Shown here: positions 36,801-45,918 of the stretch, piece after piece | Position numbering within the stretch: position 1 is the first letter of the stretch | Layout of the letters: every line of letters starts with the position of its first letter | Assembly (NCBI RefSeq): GCF_026625125.1 | Contig: NZ_CP113097.1 | Location: 2,666,001-2,730,000 of the forward strand | Source: Pseudomonas putida | GTDB lineage: Bacteria; Pseudomonadota; Gammaproteobacteria; Pseudomonadales; Pseudomonadaceae | Reading direction: 5' to 3' | Length of the DNA: 64,000 bases | The notes under the pieces: model-generated | What the model was told of the DNA's origin: nothing | The model's input: only the letters and a program-made list of their open reading frames with translations | Databases searched by the model: none | Translations under genes and position numbers: made by a program

Positions 36801-37638
36801 AGGTCATGCCCAGCGGCTGCTGGCGCTGGTGCAGGTCCAGCCCTTCGAAGGCCTGGTTGAAGCCGGGCAACTGGTCGGTCTTGCTCAGCATCAGGTACAC
36901 AGGTGGGTTAGTGCCCAGGCACTCGGCGTATTCCGCCACGCGCGCTACCAACTGCGCGGCCAGCGCATTACGCCCGTCGCTGTTGGCCGGCAGCAGTTCA
37001 GGCAGGCTGACCACGAGCACTAAGCCGTTGATCGCAGCCTTGCCGCGTTGCTTGCGCAGCATGCGCAGGAAAGCTGAGAACTCGCTGGCAGACTGATCGT
37101 CCCGCAGGTAACGGCCTGCGGTGTCGATCATCACTGCGTCGGGGCTGAAGTACCAGTCGCAGTGCTGGGTGCCACTTTCACTGTCATTGGCGGTGGCGAT
37201 GCTGGCCGAAAGGCCCGAGTGGGTCAGCAGCGAGGTTTTGCCTGCAGCCGACATGCCGATCACCAGGTACCAGGGCAGGTCGGACAGGGCTGCCTTGCCA
37301 CCACCACCGGCGGAGCGGTCGGTGCGCAGCATGGCGATGGCATGCTTGAGGCGCTCGCGCAGCACCTGCTGGTCACGGAATTCACCCGTGGCGTTCCACG
37401 AGCGATCGACCTCGATCTGCAGCAGGTTCTCCAGGTTATGCTCGGCGCGGATGCGCTGGTACTGGCGCAGTACGATCACCAGCAAGAAGCAGGCGCTGAT
37501 GATGGCCAGCGCTTCAGGCACATGGTGGCGCAGCCAGGGCACCATCGGGGCCACCAACCAGCAGATCAACAGGGTCACCAACCACAGCAGTGGCAGGAGA
37601 ATCCAGAAACTCTTCAACAGACGCAGTAATGTTTTCAT
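33832..37638 (-). CDS. tssM: T6SS membrane-complex protein TssM (IcmF)
   Basis: The large inner-membrane core component, 1268 residues. Two N-terminal helices (about 10-32 and 42-58) precede the cytoplasmic NTPase-like domain with Walker A GMSAAGKT at 128-135 and MIDTAGRY. A third helix lies near residue 425 (GFSPLLLGLAAAAGVAFIGWQAL). The long periplasmic part ends in the ImcF-related beta-rich domain (FTLDGQEQHYRNGRSSWSRFAWPG). It binds TssJ and TssL to build the trans-envelope channel. It starts 30 bases after tssL and overlaps tagF. Confidence 0.97.
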   Translation of the reverse strand: MKTLLRLLKSFWILLPLLWLVTLLICWLVAPMVPWLRHHVPEALAIISACFLLVIVLRQYQRIRAEHNLENLLQIEVDRSWNATGEFRDQQVLRERLKHAIAMLRTDRSAGGGGKAALSDLPWYLVIGMSAAGKTSLLTHSGLSASIATANDSESGTQHCDWYFSPDAVMIDTAGRYLRDDQSASEFSAFLRMLRKQRGKAAINGLVLVVSLPELLPANSDGRNALAAQLVARVAEYAECLGTNPPVYLMLSKTDQLPGFNQAFEGLDLHQRQQPLGMTFGLSEIRNNGLQAVLNTRLKNLQSHVRRHVDAQMISLGADADSTLLNFPQYFAELNGVLEQFLEHFTRGQGGGAPLLLRGLYFTSALQTEQQLGQVYEDLIADNFALQAAHDDSAQPASHPQGNRSYFITDTFRQVIFPDRDLTLYQSRLGRQAGFSPLLLGLAAAAGVAFIGWQALSFANNRQWLDSLRGQLAEIERADDRAQLLAAGKGLEVLRGQMATVEAHRQEGVPLQLSAGLYHGEAIHQVARDAYLAQLRSQALEPIARSLQVQMRAFNTFASGINQELEFTPTPKSRNGKPLAPRLAAKAQAALTKTRAGAYAAKVNLATASDAAELSATTGGLSLSEEMLGRLDEQQVASIIEAYNTLKLYLLLTEPQAHPDPAFVAASLPQAWAGAATQGSPTDEAVISENAPLYVQLLEQGQAPSLPRNQQLIDETRQNLKAFMISSSLVDREYLRLQLESSRQFPALSLNDLVPTPGRNLLYSSAGVPAIYTRQGWDTFVKPELIKLVSGNLRNESDWVLDGEGGDAIVQKANFVREFMARYKRDYTQAWYKMVSSVGVRHFADLASATEHLGLLSDVQNSPVKNLLAAVNDNTQWDLPVKRDATPTGNARADSFWSKVTGLIDEAKDVAPEALAPSLPAVDDGSLAKRFEPVARVFAANNAEGADSTIMDRYLAALRKLKVRMNNIQRSQDVGKSSKQLISETLEGQPSEVTTVRNYVETSVDTSQDGLSRSLQSLFSLPIQYAWETLRDPAGQQIAKAWKQQISKPWEQVMAHRYPIATGSRNEASVKDLQRFVDPESGLLPTFKRNEIGNLSGGEGLGLSNGKAPALVNPGMLNSIDKASSVGQVIASLSDRDNGFEIMLEPSANFTDIVFTLDGQEQHYRNGRSSWSRFAWPGTSNAPGARLDVVTLSGARITVFDFPGRWGLLRMNESARVDDLDGIQQRFSWNTANGRVSLVVRNFGGVKLTDLGDVKALSALNDAGRGAQ

Positions 37639-37668
37639 GTCTTCCTGACTCGGCTACCTGAGGTGTGC

Positions 37669-38385
37669 TCAGGCACTGAACAGCTGGCGGATTTGTTCGG
37701 AAAGGGCGGCGACATCCTTGTCCAGCAACCAGTCGAGCGTCAGGTACACCGCGACGCAGACCAGCGCAATCAACACCAGGTACACCCACAGCGGCACTTC
37801 GTGGCACAGCATCTGCGACACCTGATCGGGCAGGGCCCAGTCCGGCGAGAGGGTTTTGGGTGGCTTGCGGTAGCGCGCGATGTCCTGGCCCAGGGCGTTG
37901 GCCAGGTAGCGCAGCTGGTCTTTCTGGCCGAGGCTGAACTTGCCCTCGAAGCCCAGTGCCAGGCACAGGTGGTAGACCTCCAGTACATCGAGGTTCTGTT
38001 TGACGTCGCCGCGCAACGTTTCGACCTTCTCGAAGAAGCCTTCACCGGCCAGGTGCACGCCGAAATAGCGGAACTGCAGCGGTTGCAGCTCGAAGTGCCC
38101 CCGCAGTTCGTTGTCGCCGGAGCGCAGCACGCTTTCGTCGAGGAAGGCGCACAAGGCGTACTGAGTGTCCTTGACCTGCTCGACGCTGTAGTTGGCCGCG
38201 CGGGCATCGCGCTCCAGGGTGGCGAAGAAGCGGTCGACGCTGGCTTCGAAGGCTTGTACCGAGGTCACCTGACGGCCACGGCGGACAATCAGCGCCATGC
38301 TGATGAAGTCCTGTACCAGGCTCTTGAGGGTTGGTTTGTCGGTGGCGGGCGCGACGGCGCCCTGTTGCAATACGGCTTCGGTCAT
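37669..38385 (-). CDS. tssL: T6SS membrane-complex protein TssL (DotU)
   Basis: An inner-membrane protein of 238 residues with a cytoplasmic DotU domain (VQDFISMALIVRRG, AALCAFLDE-type segment QYALCAFLDESVL, and EVYHLCLALGFEGKF) and one C-terminal helix (WVYLVLIALVCVAVYLTLDWLL, about residues 200-222). Only about 15 residues follow the helix, so no peptidoglycan-binding extension is present. It overlaps tssK by four bases. Confidence 0.96.
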   Translation of the reverse strand: MTEAVLQQGAVAPATDKPTLKSLVQDFISMALIVRRGRQVTSVQAFEASVDRFFATLERDARAANYSVEQVKDTQYALCAFLDESVLRSGDNELRGHFELQPLQFRYFGVHLAGEGFFEKVETLRGDVKQNLDVLEVYHLCLALGFEGKFSLGQKDQLRYLANALGQDIARYRKPPKTLSPDWALPDQVSQMLCHEVPLWVYLVLIALVCVAVYLTLDWLLDKDVAALSEQIRQLFSA

Positions 38386-39725
38386 TTGAGCACCGCCATC
38401 AGTTCAAGCTTGAGGTTGGTAAAGGCGCTGGGCGCATAGAAGCAGATGGTCTGGGCGTTCATCATTCGCTCGTAGACATGGCCATGTGGCTCGATGGCGA
38501 AGTACTGGTTGTCCAGGCGTACTGGGATGGCGTTGGGCAACCGGGCGGCATGGTTGAGGGTGACGCCAGGCATGGCGCTGTTGACCACCACTTCGATGTC
38601 TTCCGGCGAGCCCACCTTGAACGCACGCGGCACCAGCTCCAGCAGGCTGGCACCAGGCATGTCGGCGTGTACCGAGATATAGAAGTCGGCCTCGACCAGG
38701 CGCGGGTCGCGCAGTTGCCCCTGCCAGTACGACGGCTTGGTCTGGGTGAGGTTGATGATGATGCATTGGTTGGGCACGACGTTGTCGAGCATCACCCGGA
38801 TCATCTCGTCCAGTTTGACCAGTGACGCCGCCGGGTCGTGGTGATCGTATTCAGGAACATCACTTAGCTGGGTATCGAGAGTGAACGTCAACAGCCCGCC
38901 GGCAAGGTCGGCCAGGAACAGGTACAGGCGCTCCGGGTGCAGCCGCGGATGGGCCAGCAGGTGGGCCAGTTGCGGGTGCGCACGGTTGACCGTGTTCAGC
39001 AACCAGAACAGTGTGACGTCGCTGGAGCCGAATTCGGCGATCTGGTCGGCGCGCTCGCGGCGCCGGCCCGACAACGCCTTGCTCTTGGCCTGTAGGGCAC
39101 CGAGCAAGCGCTTGCCGATGCCGGCCAGCGTCTCATGGCTGCCCAGGTGCAGGGTAGGGTGGACGAAGTGCGGGTCCAGGTTGAAGCCGCCCATGCTGTT
39201 GCGGGTGAGTTTGGCCAGCGGGCAATGGCTGTAGCCATCGAGGCTGTCGCCATCGACCAGCAGCACGACATTCAGGCGCAGGCTGGTGATTTCGTTTTCC
39301 AGTTCGCCTTCGTTGAGGTCGGGCAGGGTATCGAACTGTTTGCGAAAGCGCCGCGCTGCCTTGTGCTCTTGGCCATCTTCGACATAGTTCAGGCCGAAGG
39401 GCTCGGGCAGTTTGAGTGCGGCGTAAACCTTCAGGTCGTTGGCCTTGAGGAGGTCTTTGAGGTCGCGCGCGGCCGGCAGCGGGTCGTGCTGCGGCGCGTC
39501 GTACAGGCTGCCGTCCGGAAACACCAGTTTCAGCCGCTTGAGCTGCAGCGAACCGTTGGCCAGGGCATCTTCGTCCACCTGCAGCGCCTGTACCCCCCAA
39601 TGAAACGGGGTGCCGCGCAATGTGGCCTCGGCCAGCTGGTGCTGGTGGAACTCGTCCTGGTATTGGAAGTGTTGGGGCAGCAGGAACATGCCTTCCGACC
39701 ACATCACCCGGCTCTGCTTGCTCAT
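38382..39725 (-). CDS. tssK: T6SS baseplate protein TssK
   Basis: A cytoplasmic trimeric connector of 447 residues between the baseplate and the TssL/TssM membrane complex. The N-terminus is diagnostic (VMWSEGMFLLPQHFQYQDEF). The C-terminal region has NQYFAIEPHGHVYERMMNAQTICFYAPSAF. Length is typical (about 445). It overlaps tssJ and tssL by four bases each. Confidence 0.97.
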   Translation of the reverse strand: MSKQSRVMWSEGMFLLPQHFQYQDEFHQHQLAEATLRGTPFHWGVQALQVDEDALANGSLQLKRLKLVFPDGSLYDAPQHDPLPAARDLKDLLKANDLKVYAALKLPEPFGLNYVEDGQEHKAARRFRKQFDTLPDLNEGELENEITSLRLNVVLLVDGDSLDGYSHCPLAKLTRNSMGGFNLDPHFVHPTLHLGSHETLAGIGKRLLGALQAKSKALSGRRRERADQIAEFGSSDVTLFWLLNTVNRAHPQLAHLLAHPRLHPERLYLFLADLAGGLLTFTLDTQLSDVPEYDHHDPAASLVKLDEMIRVMLDNVVPNQCIIINLTQTKPSYWQGQLRDPRLVEADFYISVHADMPGASLLELVPRAFKVGSPEDIEVVVNSAMPGVTLNHAARLPNAIPVRLDNQYFAIEPHGHVYERMMNAQTICFYAPSAFTNLKLELMAVLK

Positions 39726-40444
39726 TTGACGCTATCCACTAAAGAATTGAAGGTTGAATCCATGGCGTTACTGGCCGATTTGCCGGCAGCGTCGGTGGCC
39801 TTTTCGATCACAGCGTCCTGCACTTTTTCGGTGAGAGCAGACGGCGCTTCGTCGGCCTTTTGCGCAGCAGCCAACTGGTCAGCGGTGGGCGGCTTGTTCA
39901 GCACATCGACGCCACGCAGGGCGCTGATTTCGGTGTTGTCCACCAGTACCCACAGGCCATCGGAAGAGAACCAGATACCGTCCTTGCGCAGCGACTCGGC
40001 ATCGAAGGCGACCTTCCAGCGGGCATCGTGCTCATCACGGAAAAACGCCGCCACGCCGACATAGCGGGCGGACTTGGCCAGTGGCCATTGGTCGGTCTGG
40101 CCGATACCTGGCAGCAGGGTGAGCTCGCGGGCTTCTACCAGCGTGTTGCCCAAGGCTTTTTCCGGAGCGTCCCAAAGTGTCTCGGCGTCGGTGGCTGCAA
40201 AGCGCTCGAGGTCGGTCAGCTGGTACACGCGCATCACCACCGACAACGGCTTGCCTTCAGCGTCGGGGTTGAGCTGGTTGCCTCCGTCGGAGGTCAGGAT
40301 GACCTTCTCGCTGTCGGCCAGCATGTCGGCCGCCCAGCTGTCTTCCATGCGCTTGCCGATACGGTCGGTGACGCCGCAACCCGCCAGCACCAGCAGCAGG
40401 GCTGCGACGGTCAGGCGCTTGAGGGCAGTGTGTGTGTGGTACAT
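39722..40444 (-). CDS. tssJ: T6SS outer-membrane lipoprotein TssJ
   Basis: A lipoprotein of 240 residues that tethers TssM to the outer membrane. The lipobox is LLLVLAGC (Cys near residue 22). The transthyretin-like fold is visible as LSVVMRVYQLTDLERFAATD and a later YVGVAAFFRDEHDARWKV segment, both standard TssJ motifs. The C-terminal 50 residues are an Ala/Asp/Lys-rich extension (ALTEKVQDAVIEKATDAAGK) beyond the usual TssJ length of about 180. The ATG at 40444 starts the signal peptide. Confidence 0.94.
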   Translation of the reverse strand: MYHTHTALKRLTVAALLLVLAGCGVTDRIGKRMEDSWAADMLADSEKVILTSDGGNQLNPDAEGKPLSVVMRVYQLTDLERFAATDAETLWDAPEKALGNTLVEARELTLLPGIGQTDQWPLAKSARYVGVAAFFRDEHDARWKVAFDAESLRKDGIWFSSDGLWVLVDNTEISALRGVDVLNKPPTADQLAAAQKADEAPSALTEKVQDAVIEKATDAAGKSASNAMDSTFNSLVDSVK

Positions 40445-40469
40445 GACGGCTAAACCTCCGGGTACTCGT

Positions 40470-43067
40470 TCAGGCCATGCGATAGGCGAAATCGCCATCG
40501 CTGCCCAACTCGATCGTCAAGCGCTCGATCGGCGCGTCCTGGGCCATGCGCTCGAGAACGTGCTGGGCAAGCTCGGGCATCAGGGTGCGGGACAGGATGT
40601 TGTCGATGTTGCGTGCGCCGCTGTCGACCTCGGTGCACCGTGCCGCGATGGCCTTGACCAAGTCGTCGTCGTAGCTCAGCTCGGCCTGGTGGTTGCGGGC
40701 GAAACGTTTGGCGATGCGCTCGAGCTTGAGGGCAACGATGCGCTCGAGGATCTGGTCCTGCACCGGGTAGAACGGCACGATGCTCAGGCGGCCGAGGAAG
40801 GCCGGTTTGAAGACGTGGTTCAGCTCGTCGCGCAGGCCTTCGACAATGGCCTCGGGGGCAGGCAGCGTCTGGGCATTCAGGCAGGTCTGCATGATGCGCT
40901 CGGTGCCGGTGTTGGACGTGAGGATGATCACCGTGTTGCGGAAGTTGATCTCGCGGCCTTCGCCATCGTCCAGCACGCCTTTGTCAAACACCTGGAAGAA
41001 CAGCTCGAGCACATCAGGGTGAGCCTTTTCCACCTCGTCCAGCAGCACCACACTGTAGGGCTTGCGGCGCACAGCCTCGGTCAGCACGCCGCCTTCGCCG
41101 TAACCGACGTAGCCGGGTGGCGAGCCCTTGAGGCTCGACACTGTGTGGGCCTCCTGGTACTCGGACATATTGATGGTGATCAGGTTGCGCTCGCCACCGT
41201 ACAGGGTGTCAGCCAATGCCAGCGCGGTTTCGGTCTTGCCGACGCCGCTGGGGCCCAGCAGCAGGAACACGCCGATCGGTTTGTTCGGGTCTTCCATGCG
41301 GGCGCGGGAAATCTTGATGCGCTTGCCGATTTCGTGCAGCGCGTGGTCCTGGCCGAGCACGCGTTCACCGAGCAGGGCAGGCAGGCGCTGCACGGTGTCG
41401 ATTTCGTCACGCAGCATCTTGCCCAGTGGGATACCGGTCCAACCGCTGATCACCTGGGCGATGGCGCCAGCGTCAACCAAGGCGTGGACCAGGGGCTGGT
41501 CGCCCTGCACGTTGCTAAGCTCGGCGCGCAGGGCATTGAGCTGGGCGGCGTCGGTGTCCTTGGCGCTGTCCAGGGCTTTGAGTTGTTCGACCAGTTCCAG
41601 CTCCTGCTGCCACTGGGCGCTCAGGCGCTGCTCGTGCTCCTGCTCGGCCTGTAGGGCGGCCTGCAGCTCGGCCAGCCGCCGGGCATGGTCGTGGCCCTTG
41701 CCGGCTTCGTGGTCGAGCACGGCGATTTCGGCCTGCAAGTTGTCGATATGCCGACGGCAGTCTTCCAGCGCGCCGGGTTGCGACGACTGCGCCAAGGCGA
41801 TGCGTGCGCAGGCGGTATCGAGCACGCTGACAGCCTTGTCGGGCAATTGGCGGCCGGTGATGTAGCGGTTGGACAGGCGTACGGCCTGTACCAGCGCTTC
41901 GTCCATCACCGCCACCTTGTGGTGCTCGCGCATCTTGCCCAGCAGGCCGCGCAGCATATGGATGGCCTTGTCTTCGTCAGGCTCTTCGACCTTGACTACC
42001 TGGAAGCGACGGGCGAGGGCGGCGTCCTTTTCAAAGTACTTCTTGTATTCGGCCCAGGTGGTGGCAGCGATGGTGCGTAGTTCGCCACGGGCCAAGGCTG
42101 GCTTGAGCAGGTTGGCGGCATCGTTCTGCCCGGCCTGGCCACCAGAGCCGATCAGGGTGTGGGCCTCGTCGATGAACAGGATGATCGGGTGCAGGCTGCG
42201 CTTGACCTCTTCGATCACCGCTTTGAGGCGGTTTTCGAACTCGCCCTTGACCCCGGCACCCGCCTGCAGCAGGCCCAGGTCGAGGGTGTGCACGGCGACG
42301 TCCTTGAGTGGGGCCGGCACATCGCCCTGGGCGATGCGCAAGGCCAAGCCTTCGACCACTGCGGTCTTGCCGACGCCGGCTTCGCCGGTGAGGATCGGGT
42401 TGTTCTGGCGGCGACGGGTGAGGATGTCGACCATCTGCCGCACTTCGAACTCGCGGCCCAGTACCGGGTCGATCCGGCCGTCACGGGCGCTTTGGGTGAG
42501 GTTGACGGTGTACTGGTCCAGGGCCGGGGTCTTGCCGCCAACCTTGCCGGCACCTGCCACTGGCGCCGAGGGGCTGGCCAGAGGGCTGGCGAGCCTGGAT
42601 TCGGCACTGCTTTCGACCAGTGCGCTGAGGTTCAGGCGCAGGTCGTCGGCGTTGATCTTCTCAAGCTCAGGTGCCGAGGCGATGACCACCCGGCGCAGTT
42701 CGGCGTCGTCGAGCAATGCTTGCAACAGGTGCGCACTGCGCACCTGGCCCACCCCGTACTCGATCGACGCCAGCACCCAGGCCTGCTCGATCATGCGGGT
42801 GATGTGCGGGGACAGCGCCGGGGTGCGGGTGTTGCCTTTCTTGAAGGTACCCAGTGCGGTCACAAGTTGCGCCTGCAGGCGCTCGGCGACCACATCGTAG
42901 TGGCGCAGGATCAGCGGCAGGTCACTGTCGCTGTTATCCAGCAACTGCAGCAGCAGGTGTTCCACCTCTACATCGTAGTGGTGCTCCGACAGGCACAGGG
43001 CCGCTGCGCTTTCAGTGGCCGTGCGGCTGGTTTCGTTAAGCTTGGCGAACAGAGACTTCAGGTTCAC
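40470..43067 (-). CDS. tssH: T6SS sheath-recycling ATPase TssH (ClpV)
   Basis: A cytoplasmic Clp/Hsp100 ATPase of 865 residues that disassembles contracted TssB/TssC sheaths. It has a ClpV N-domain (LKSLFAKLNETSRTATESAAALC), AAA module 1 with GEAGVGKTAVVEG, a coiled-coil middle region rich in Gln/Glu, and AAA module 2 with GPSGVGKTETALALAD. The GTG at 43067 is chosen because it overlaps the tssG stop as GTGA. An upstream in-frame ATG would lie within tssG and give an unnatural Arg-rich N-terminus. Confidence 0.97.
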   Translation of the reverse strand: MNLKSLFAKLNETSRTATESAAALCLSEHHYDVEVEHLLLQLLDNSDSDLPLILRHYDVVAERLQAQLVTALGTFKKGNTRTPALSPHITRMIEQAWVLASIEYGVGQVRSAHLLQALLDDAELRRVVIASAPELEKINADDLRLNLSALVESSAESRLASPLASPSAPVAGAGKVGGKTPALDQYTVNLTQSARDGRIDPVLGREFEVRQMVDILTRRRQNNPILTGEAGVGKTAVVEGLALRIAQGDVPAPLKDVAVHTLDLGLLQAGAGVKGEFENRLKAVIEEVKRSLHPIILFIDEAHTLIGSGGQAGQNDAANLLKPALARGELRTIAATTWAEYKKYFEKDAALARRFQVVKVEEPDEDKAIHMLRGLLGKMREHHKVAVMDEALVQAVRLSNRYITGRQLPDKAVSVLDTACARIALAQSSQPGALEDCRRHIDNLQAEIAVLDHEAGKGHDHARRLAELQAALQAEQEHEQRLSAQWQQELELVEQLKALDSAKDTDAAQLNALRAELSNVQGDQPLVHALVDAGAIAQVISGWTGIPLGKMLRDEIDTVQRLPALLGERVLGQDHALHEIGKRIKISRARMEDPNKPIGVFLLLGPSGVGKTETALALADTLYGGERNLITINMSEYQEAHTVSSLKGSPPGYVGYGEGGVLTEAVRRKPYSVVLLDEVEKAHPDVLELFFQVFDKGVLDDGEGREINFRNTVIILTSNTGTERIMQTCLNAQTLPAPEAIVEGLRDELNHVFKPAFLGRLSIVPFYPVQDQILERIVALKLERIAKRFARNHQAELSYDDDLVKAIAARCTEVDSGARNIDNILSRTLMPELAQHVLERMAQDAPIERLTIELGSDGDFAYRMA

Positions 43068-44134
43068 AAGGCGACCCCATCGTAAGGAATGTGGAAGACG
43101 GCGCAACGCGAAGGCTCTGCGTCACGACCAGGGCGTTTGAGCCAGCCCAGCCAGCCCAGCGCGACATTGCCGCTGCGGCCCAGTTGGGCACGGGGCACGG
43201 CCTCGCGCTTAAGTAGCGGGGCGATTTCGAAATCAAGCTCGGCACCCACGTAAAACCGCACCAGTTCGACCAGCTTGCGGTAGTCGTCCGTGCCAGGCTG
43301 GAACCGACGGTAATCGGCCAGCGCCAGGGGGCCGAGCTCGATGCGGATGCACGACTGGTAGTCCCACACGCGGTTGCCGGCCACAGCGCTTTGGCCAAGC
43401 TGGGCGTTCTTGCGGCCAAGCTGGGTGCACTGTTCGGGCTGCAGGTTCAACCAGCGGCCGGCGAACTGCCTGACCTTGATCGGCAGGGCGAAATAAAAAC
43501 CGAGCATTCGCTCAAGGTTCAGCGCATTGCGTGGCTTCTGGCTGAGCAGCCCGGCGAAGTAGCTGAACAGCTCGCGGCGCAGCACCGGTTGCTGTCGTTC
43601 GAACTTCAACTGCTGGGCGCGCGGGCCCAGCCCGACCAGGTTGAGCAGGTAGCCATCGAAGCCCGAGGTACCGTTGCGCTCGTGCTCGATATGGAATTTG
43701 TACTTTTGCCAGGCTTCGTAGAACAGCGTGGTCATGCGGTGCGAGAAAATATCGAGAAACGCGTGGGCGGCATCGTCTCGGTACTGCACGTGGCGTTCGA
43801 GCAGCAGCTCGGTGTACGGGCGAGGCAGTACGCCCGACGGGCCCACCAGGCCCATGAAAGTGACCTGCACCTCAGACAGCGGCAGGCCGGCCGTCGATAC
43901 CTTGCCCTCACGCTCGAACTGCAGGTCGCTGACCTCGCTGGCCGGAAACGCCAGCGACAGCTGGGTGCGAAAACGCAGCGGGTCTTCGTGAGGCCGGGTT
44001 GCCAGGTCCATGCGCCCGGTACGGCTGTAGTGCAGGCGAAGCAGGCGCACCAATTGAAAGAATTCGAATCGGTGCGGCTCGGCTCTGGCTTGATCGATCA
44101 GACCAGGGGCTGATCGCCAGTACGTGCTGGCCAT
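43064..44134 (-). CDS. tssG: T6SS baseplate protein TssG
   Basis: A baseplate wedge protein of 356 residues working with TssF and TssE. Family features: PHRFEFFQLVRLLRLHYSRTG near the N-terminus, VTFMGLVGPSGVLPRPYTELLLERH, and FFYFAGLLSQ-like EPELFSYFAGLLSQKPRNA. The start at 44134 lies 37 bases inside tssF, a common TssF-TssG arrangement. It ends in the GTGA overlap with tssH. Confidence 0.95.
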   Translation of the reverse strand: MASTYWRSAPGLIDQARAEPHRFEFFQLVRLLRLHYSRTGRMDLATRPHEDPLRFRTQLSLAFPASEVSDLQFEREGKVSTAGLPLSEVQVTFMGLVGPSGVLPRPYTELLLERHVQYRDDAAHAFLDIFSHRMTTLFYEAWQKYKFHIEHERNGTSGFDGYLLNLVGLGPRAQQLKFERQQPVLRRELFSYFAGLLSQKPRNALNLERMLGFYFALPIKVRQFAGRWLNLQPEQCTQLGRKNAQLGQSAVAGNRVWDYQSCIRIELGPLALADYRRFQPGTDDYRKLVELVRFYVGAELDFEIAPLLKREAVPRAQLGRSGNVALGWLGWLKRPGRDAEPSRCAVFHIPYDGVAL

Positions 44135-45918
44135 TGGACGACTCTCTTTTCTCGTTGTTGGGTACGCAGGGTCAGTTGGGTGAAGCTGTTCATCGAGCAG
44201 TACTGGCCAAAGAAGTGGTCCAGCACCATGCCGAACAGGAACACACCGCTGCCGGTGAATTGGCTTTCATCGAAGGTCAGCGTGATGCCCACGCCACGCA
44301 CGAAATTCGGCCGCGGGTGGCCGATGCGCGCTACTACCGGCTCGCTGCTGATTGCCTTGATGCCGTTGATCTGTTTACGGATGGCCGACACGTTGCGGTA
44401 GTTGTACAGCGACAGCAGCTCGAGCAGCACTTCGCGGCCCTGGCTCACCAGCGACAAGTGGTTGAGCGACAGGTGCGCGATCAGCCGCCAGATCAGGCCT
44501 TTACCCAGCGGCACGCGCACCGTGGCGGTGGGTTTGCGCAGGCAGCGGATATCTTTGATCACCGAGTTGGCCGGGATGTTGAAATCACCCCGTTCGCCAC
44601 CGAACGGCAGCAGCAGGGGGACGTCGCGGTTGCTGCAGGTCAGGCTGATGCTCAGGGTGTCGCTGTTGCCGTCGATCAGTTCCAGGTCGCGGTCGACCAC
44701 GCGAATGCTCATCGCCGTGGCATCGCCCTGGTTACGCCGGCGGGCAATCCAGAAGCTGTTGTGCGGGTCTTGCTCGCCACGCGGCTCGAAGAATGGCTGG
44801 CAGGTGCCGACGTGGTCGATGCCACCGAGCTTGCGCACGCGCCGTACCCGGTCGATCGAGACCACTTCCGCCGCATTGTGCAGGCGAATGTCCGGGGTGA
44901 CCGGGTATTCGTGCTGAGTGTGGGTGAGCTTGATCGGCTCGGCCTGTTGGCGGAACAGGTTGATGATCGGCGTGCAGTTGAGCTTGAAGTTGTTGCGACC
45001 GATGTTCTGGGCCAGCCGCGCCAGGCGCTCGCTAAGGTCGTAATCGTTGAAGTAGAAGTTGATCTCGACCTGCTCGATGGCTTTGCCCTGCAGGATGCGG
45101 GCAAAACCTGAGAGGTCGAAGAACATGAATTTGTCGGGAAACGTGAAGTACTCGTGCAACAGGCGGTAACCGAGGAATGAGCGCTCGGAATAATCCACCA
45201 GGCCTTCGTCACGGGCATAGCCCACCGCCTGCAGGGCGTCGGCGGGCAGCGCGACTTCCCGGCCGCGGCCTTCATCCTGGAAGCTGAGTGTGGCCTTGGC
45301 CAGGTTGTTGAACAGCAGCTCGTAGAGCTGGTGCATCAGTGTTGCTTCGCCATCGAGGAAAAAGCGCAGGCGGTCCAGCTCCATCTGGCCAAACAAAGCG
45401 TCGCCGGTGGCTTCCAGGCGGATGCGCAAGCGCGCCACCAGATCGGCGCTATGGCCGTTGAAGGCCGAGCGTTCCATCTCTGCGAAGGAGGCGTGTTGCA
45501 CGGCCACCGGCCACAGCTCCACCGGATAGCAGGTGCGGAACTTGCACACGACGCCTTCAACGGCGTTGGCGTGCAGCTCGGTGTGGCGCGCCACGCGGTA
45601 GGCTTCGGTGACCTTCTCCTGCTTGCCAAGGCTGAGCTCGGCGATCGACATCGAAGGGGTAGGGCGCAGGTAGTGCGGGTACAGCACCTCAAGGAACGAC
45701 TCGACAATCTCGGGGAACTCGTCATCGAGCTTTTTGTGCACCCGCGCCGACAGGAACGAGAACGCCTCGATCAGGCGCTCGGTATGCGGGTCCTCGCAGT
45801 TGTCGCCCTCGATCAGCAGCCGCGAGGCGATTTTCGGGTACTGCGCAGCAAACTCCTGGCCGAGGAAGCGCAGGTGCGACAGTTCCTTTTCGTAGTAGGG
45901 CAGCAGTTCGTCGAGCAT
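44098..45918 (-). CDS. tssF: T6SS baseplate protein TssF
   Basis: A baseplate wedge protein of 606 residues. The N-terminus is diagnostic (ELLPYYEKELSHLRFLGQEFAAQYPKIASRL, then LIEAFSFLSARVHKKLDDEFPEI and LYPHYLRPTPSMSI). Length matches the family (about 590-630). The ATG overlaps the tssE stop by one base. Confidence 0.97.
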   Translation of the reverse strand: MLDELLPYYEKELSHLRFLGQEFAAQYPKIASRLLIEGDNCEDPHTERLIEAFSFLSARVHKKLDDEFPEIVESFLEVLYPHYLRPTPSMSIAELSLGKQEKVTEAYRVARHTELHANAVEGVVCKFRTCYPVELWPVAVQHASFAEMERSAFNGHSADLVARLRIRLEATGDALFGQMELDRLRFFLDGEATLMHQLYELLFNNLAKATLSFQDEGRGREVALPADALQAVGYARDEGLVDYSERSFLGYRLLHEYFTFPDKFMFFDLSGFARILQGKAIEQVEINFYFNDYDLSERLARLAQNIGRNNFKLNCTPIINLFRQQAEPIKLTHTQHEYPVTPDIRLHNAAEVVSIDRVRRVRKLGGIDHVGTCQPFFEPRGEQDPHNSFWIARRRNQGDATAMSIRVVDRDLELIDGNSDTLSISLTCSNRDVPLLLPFGGERGDFNIPANSVIKDIRCLRKPTATVRVPLGKGLIWRLIAHLSLNHLSLVSQGREVLLELLSLYNYRNVSAIRKQINGIKAISSEPVVARIGHPRPNFVRGVGITLTFDESQFTGSGVFLFGMVLDHFFGQYCSMNSFTQLTLRTQQREKRVVQWPARTGDQPLV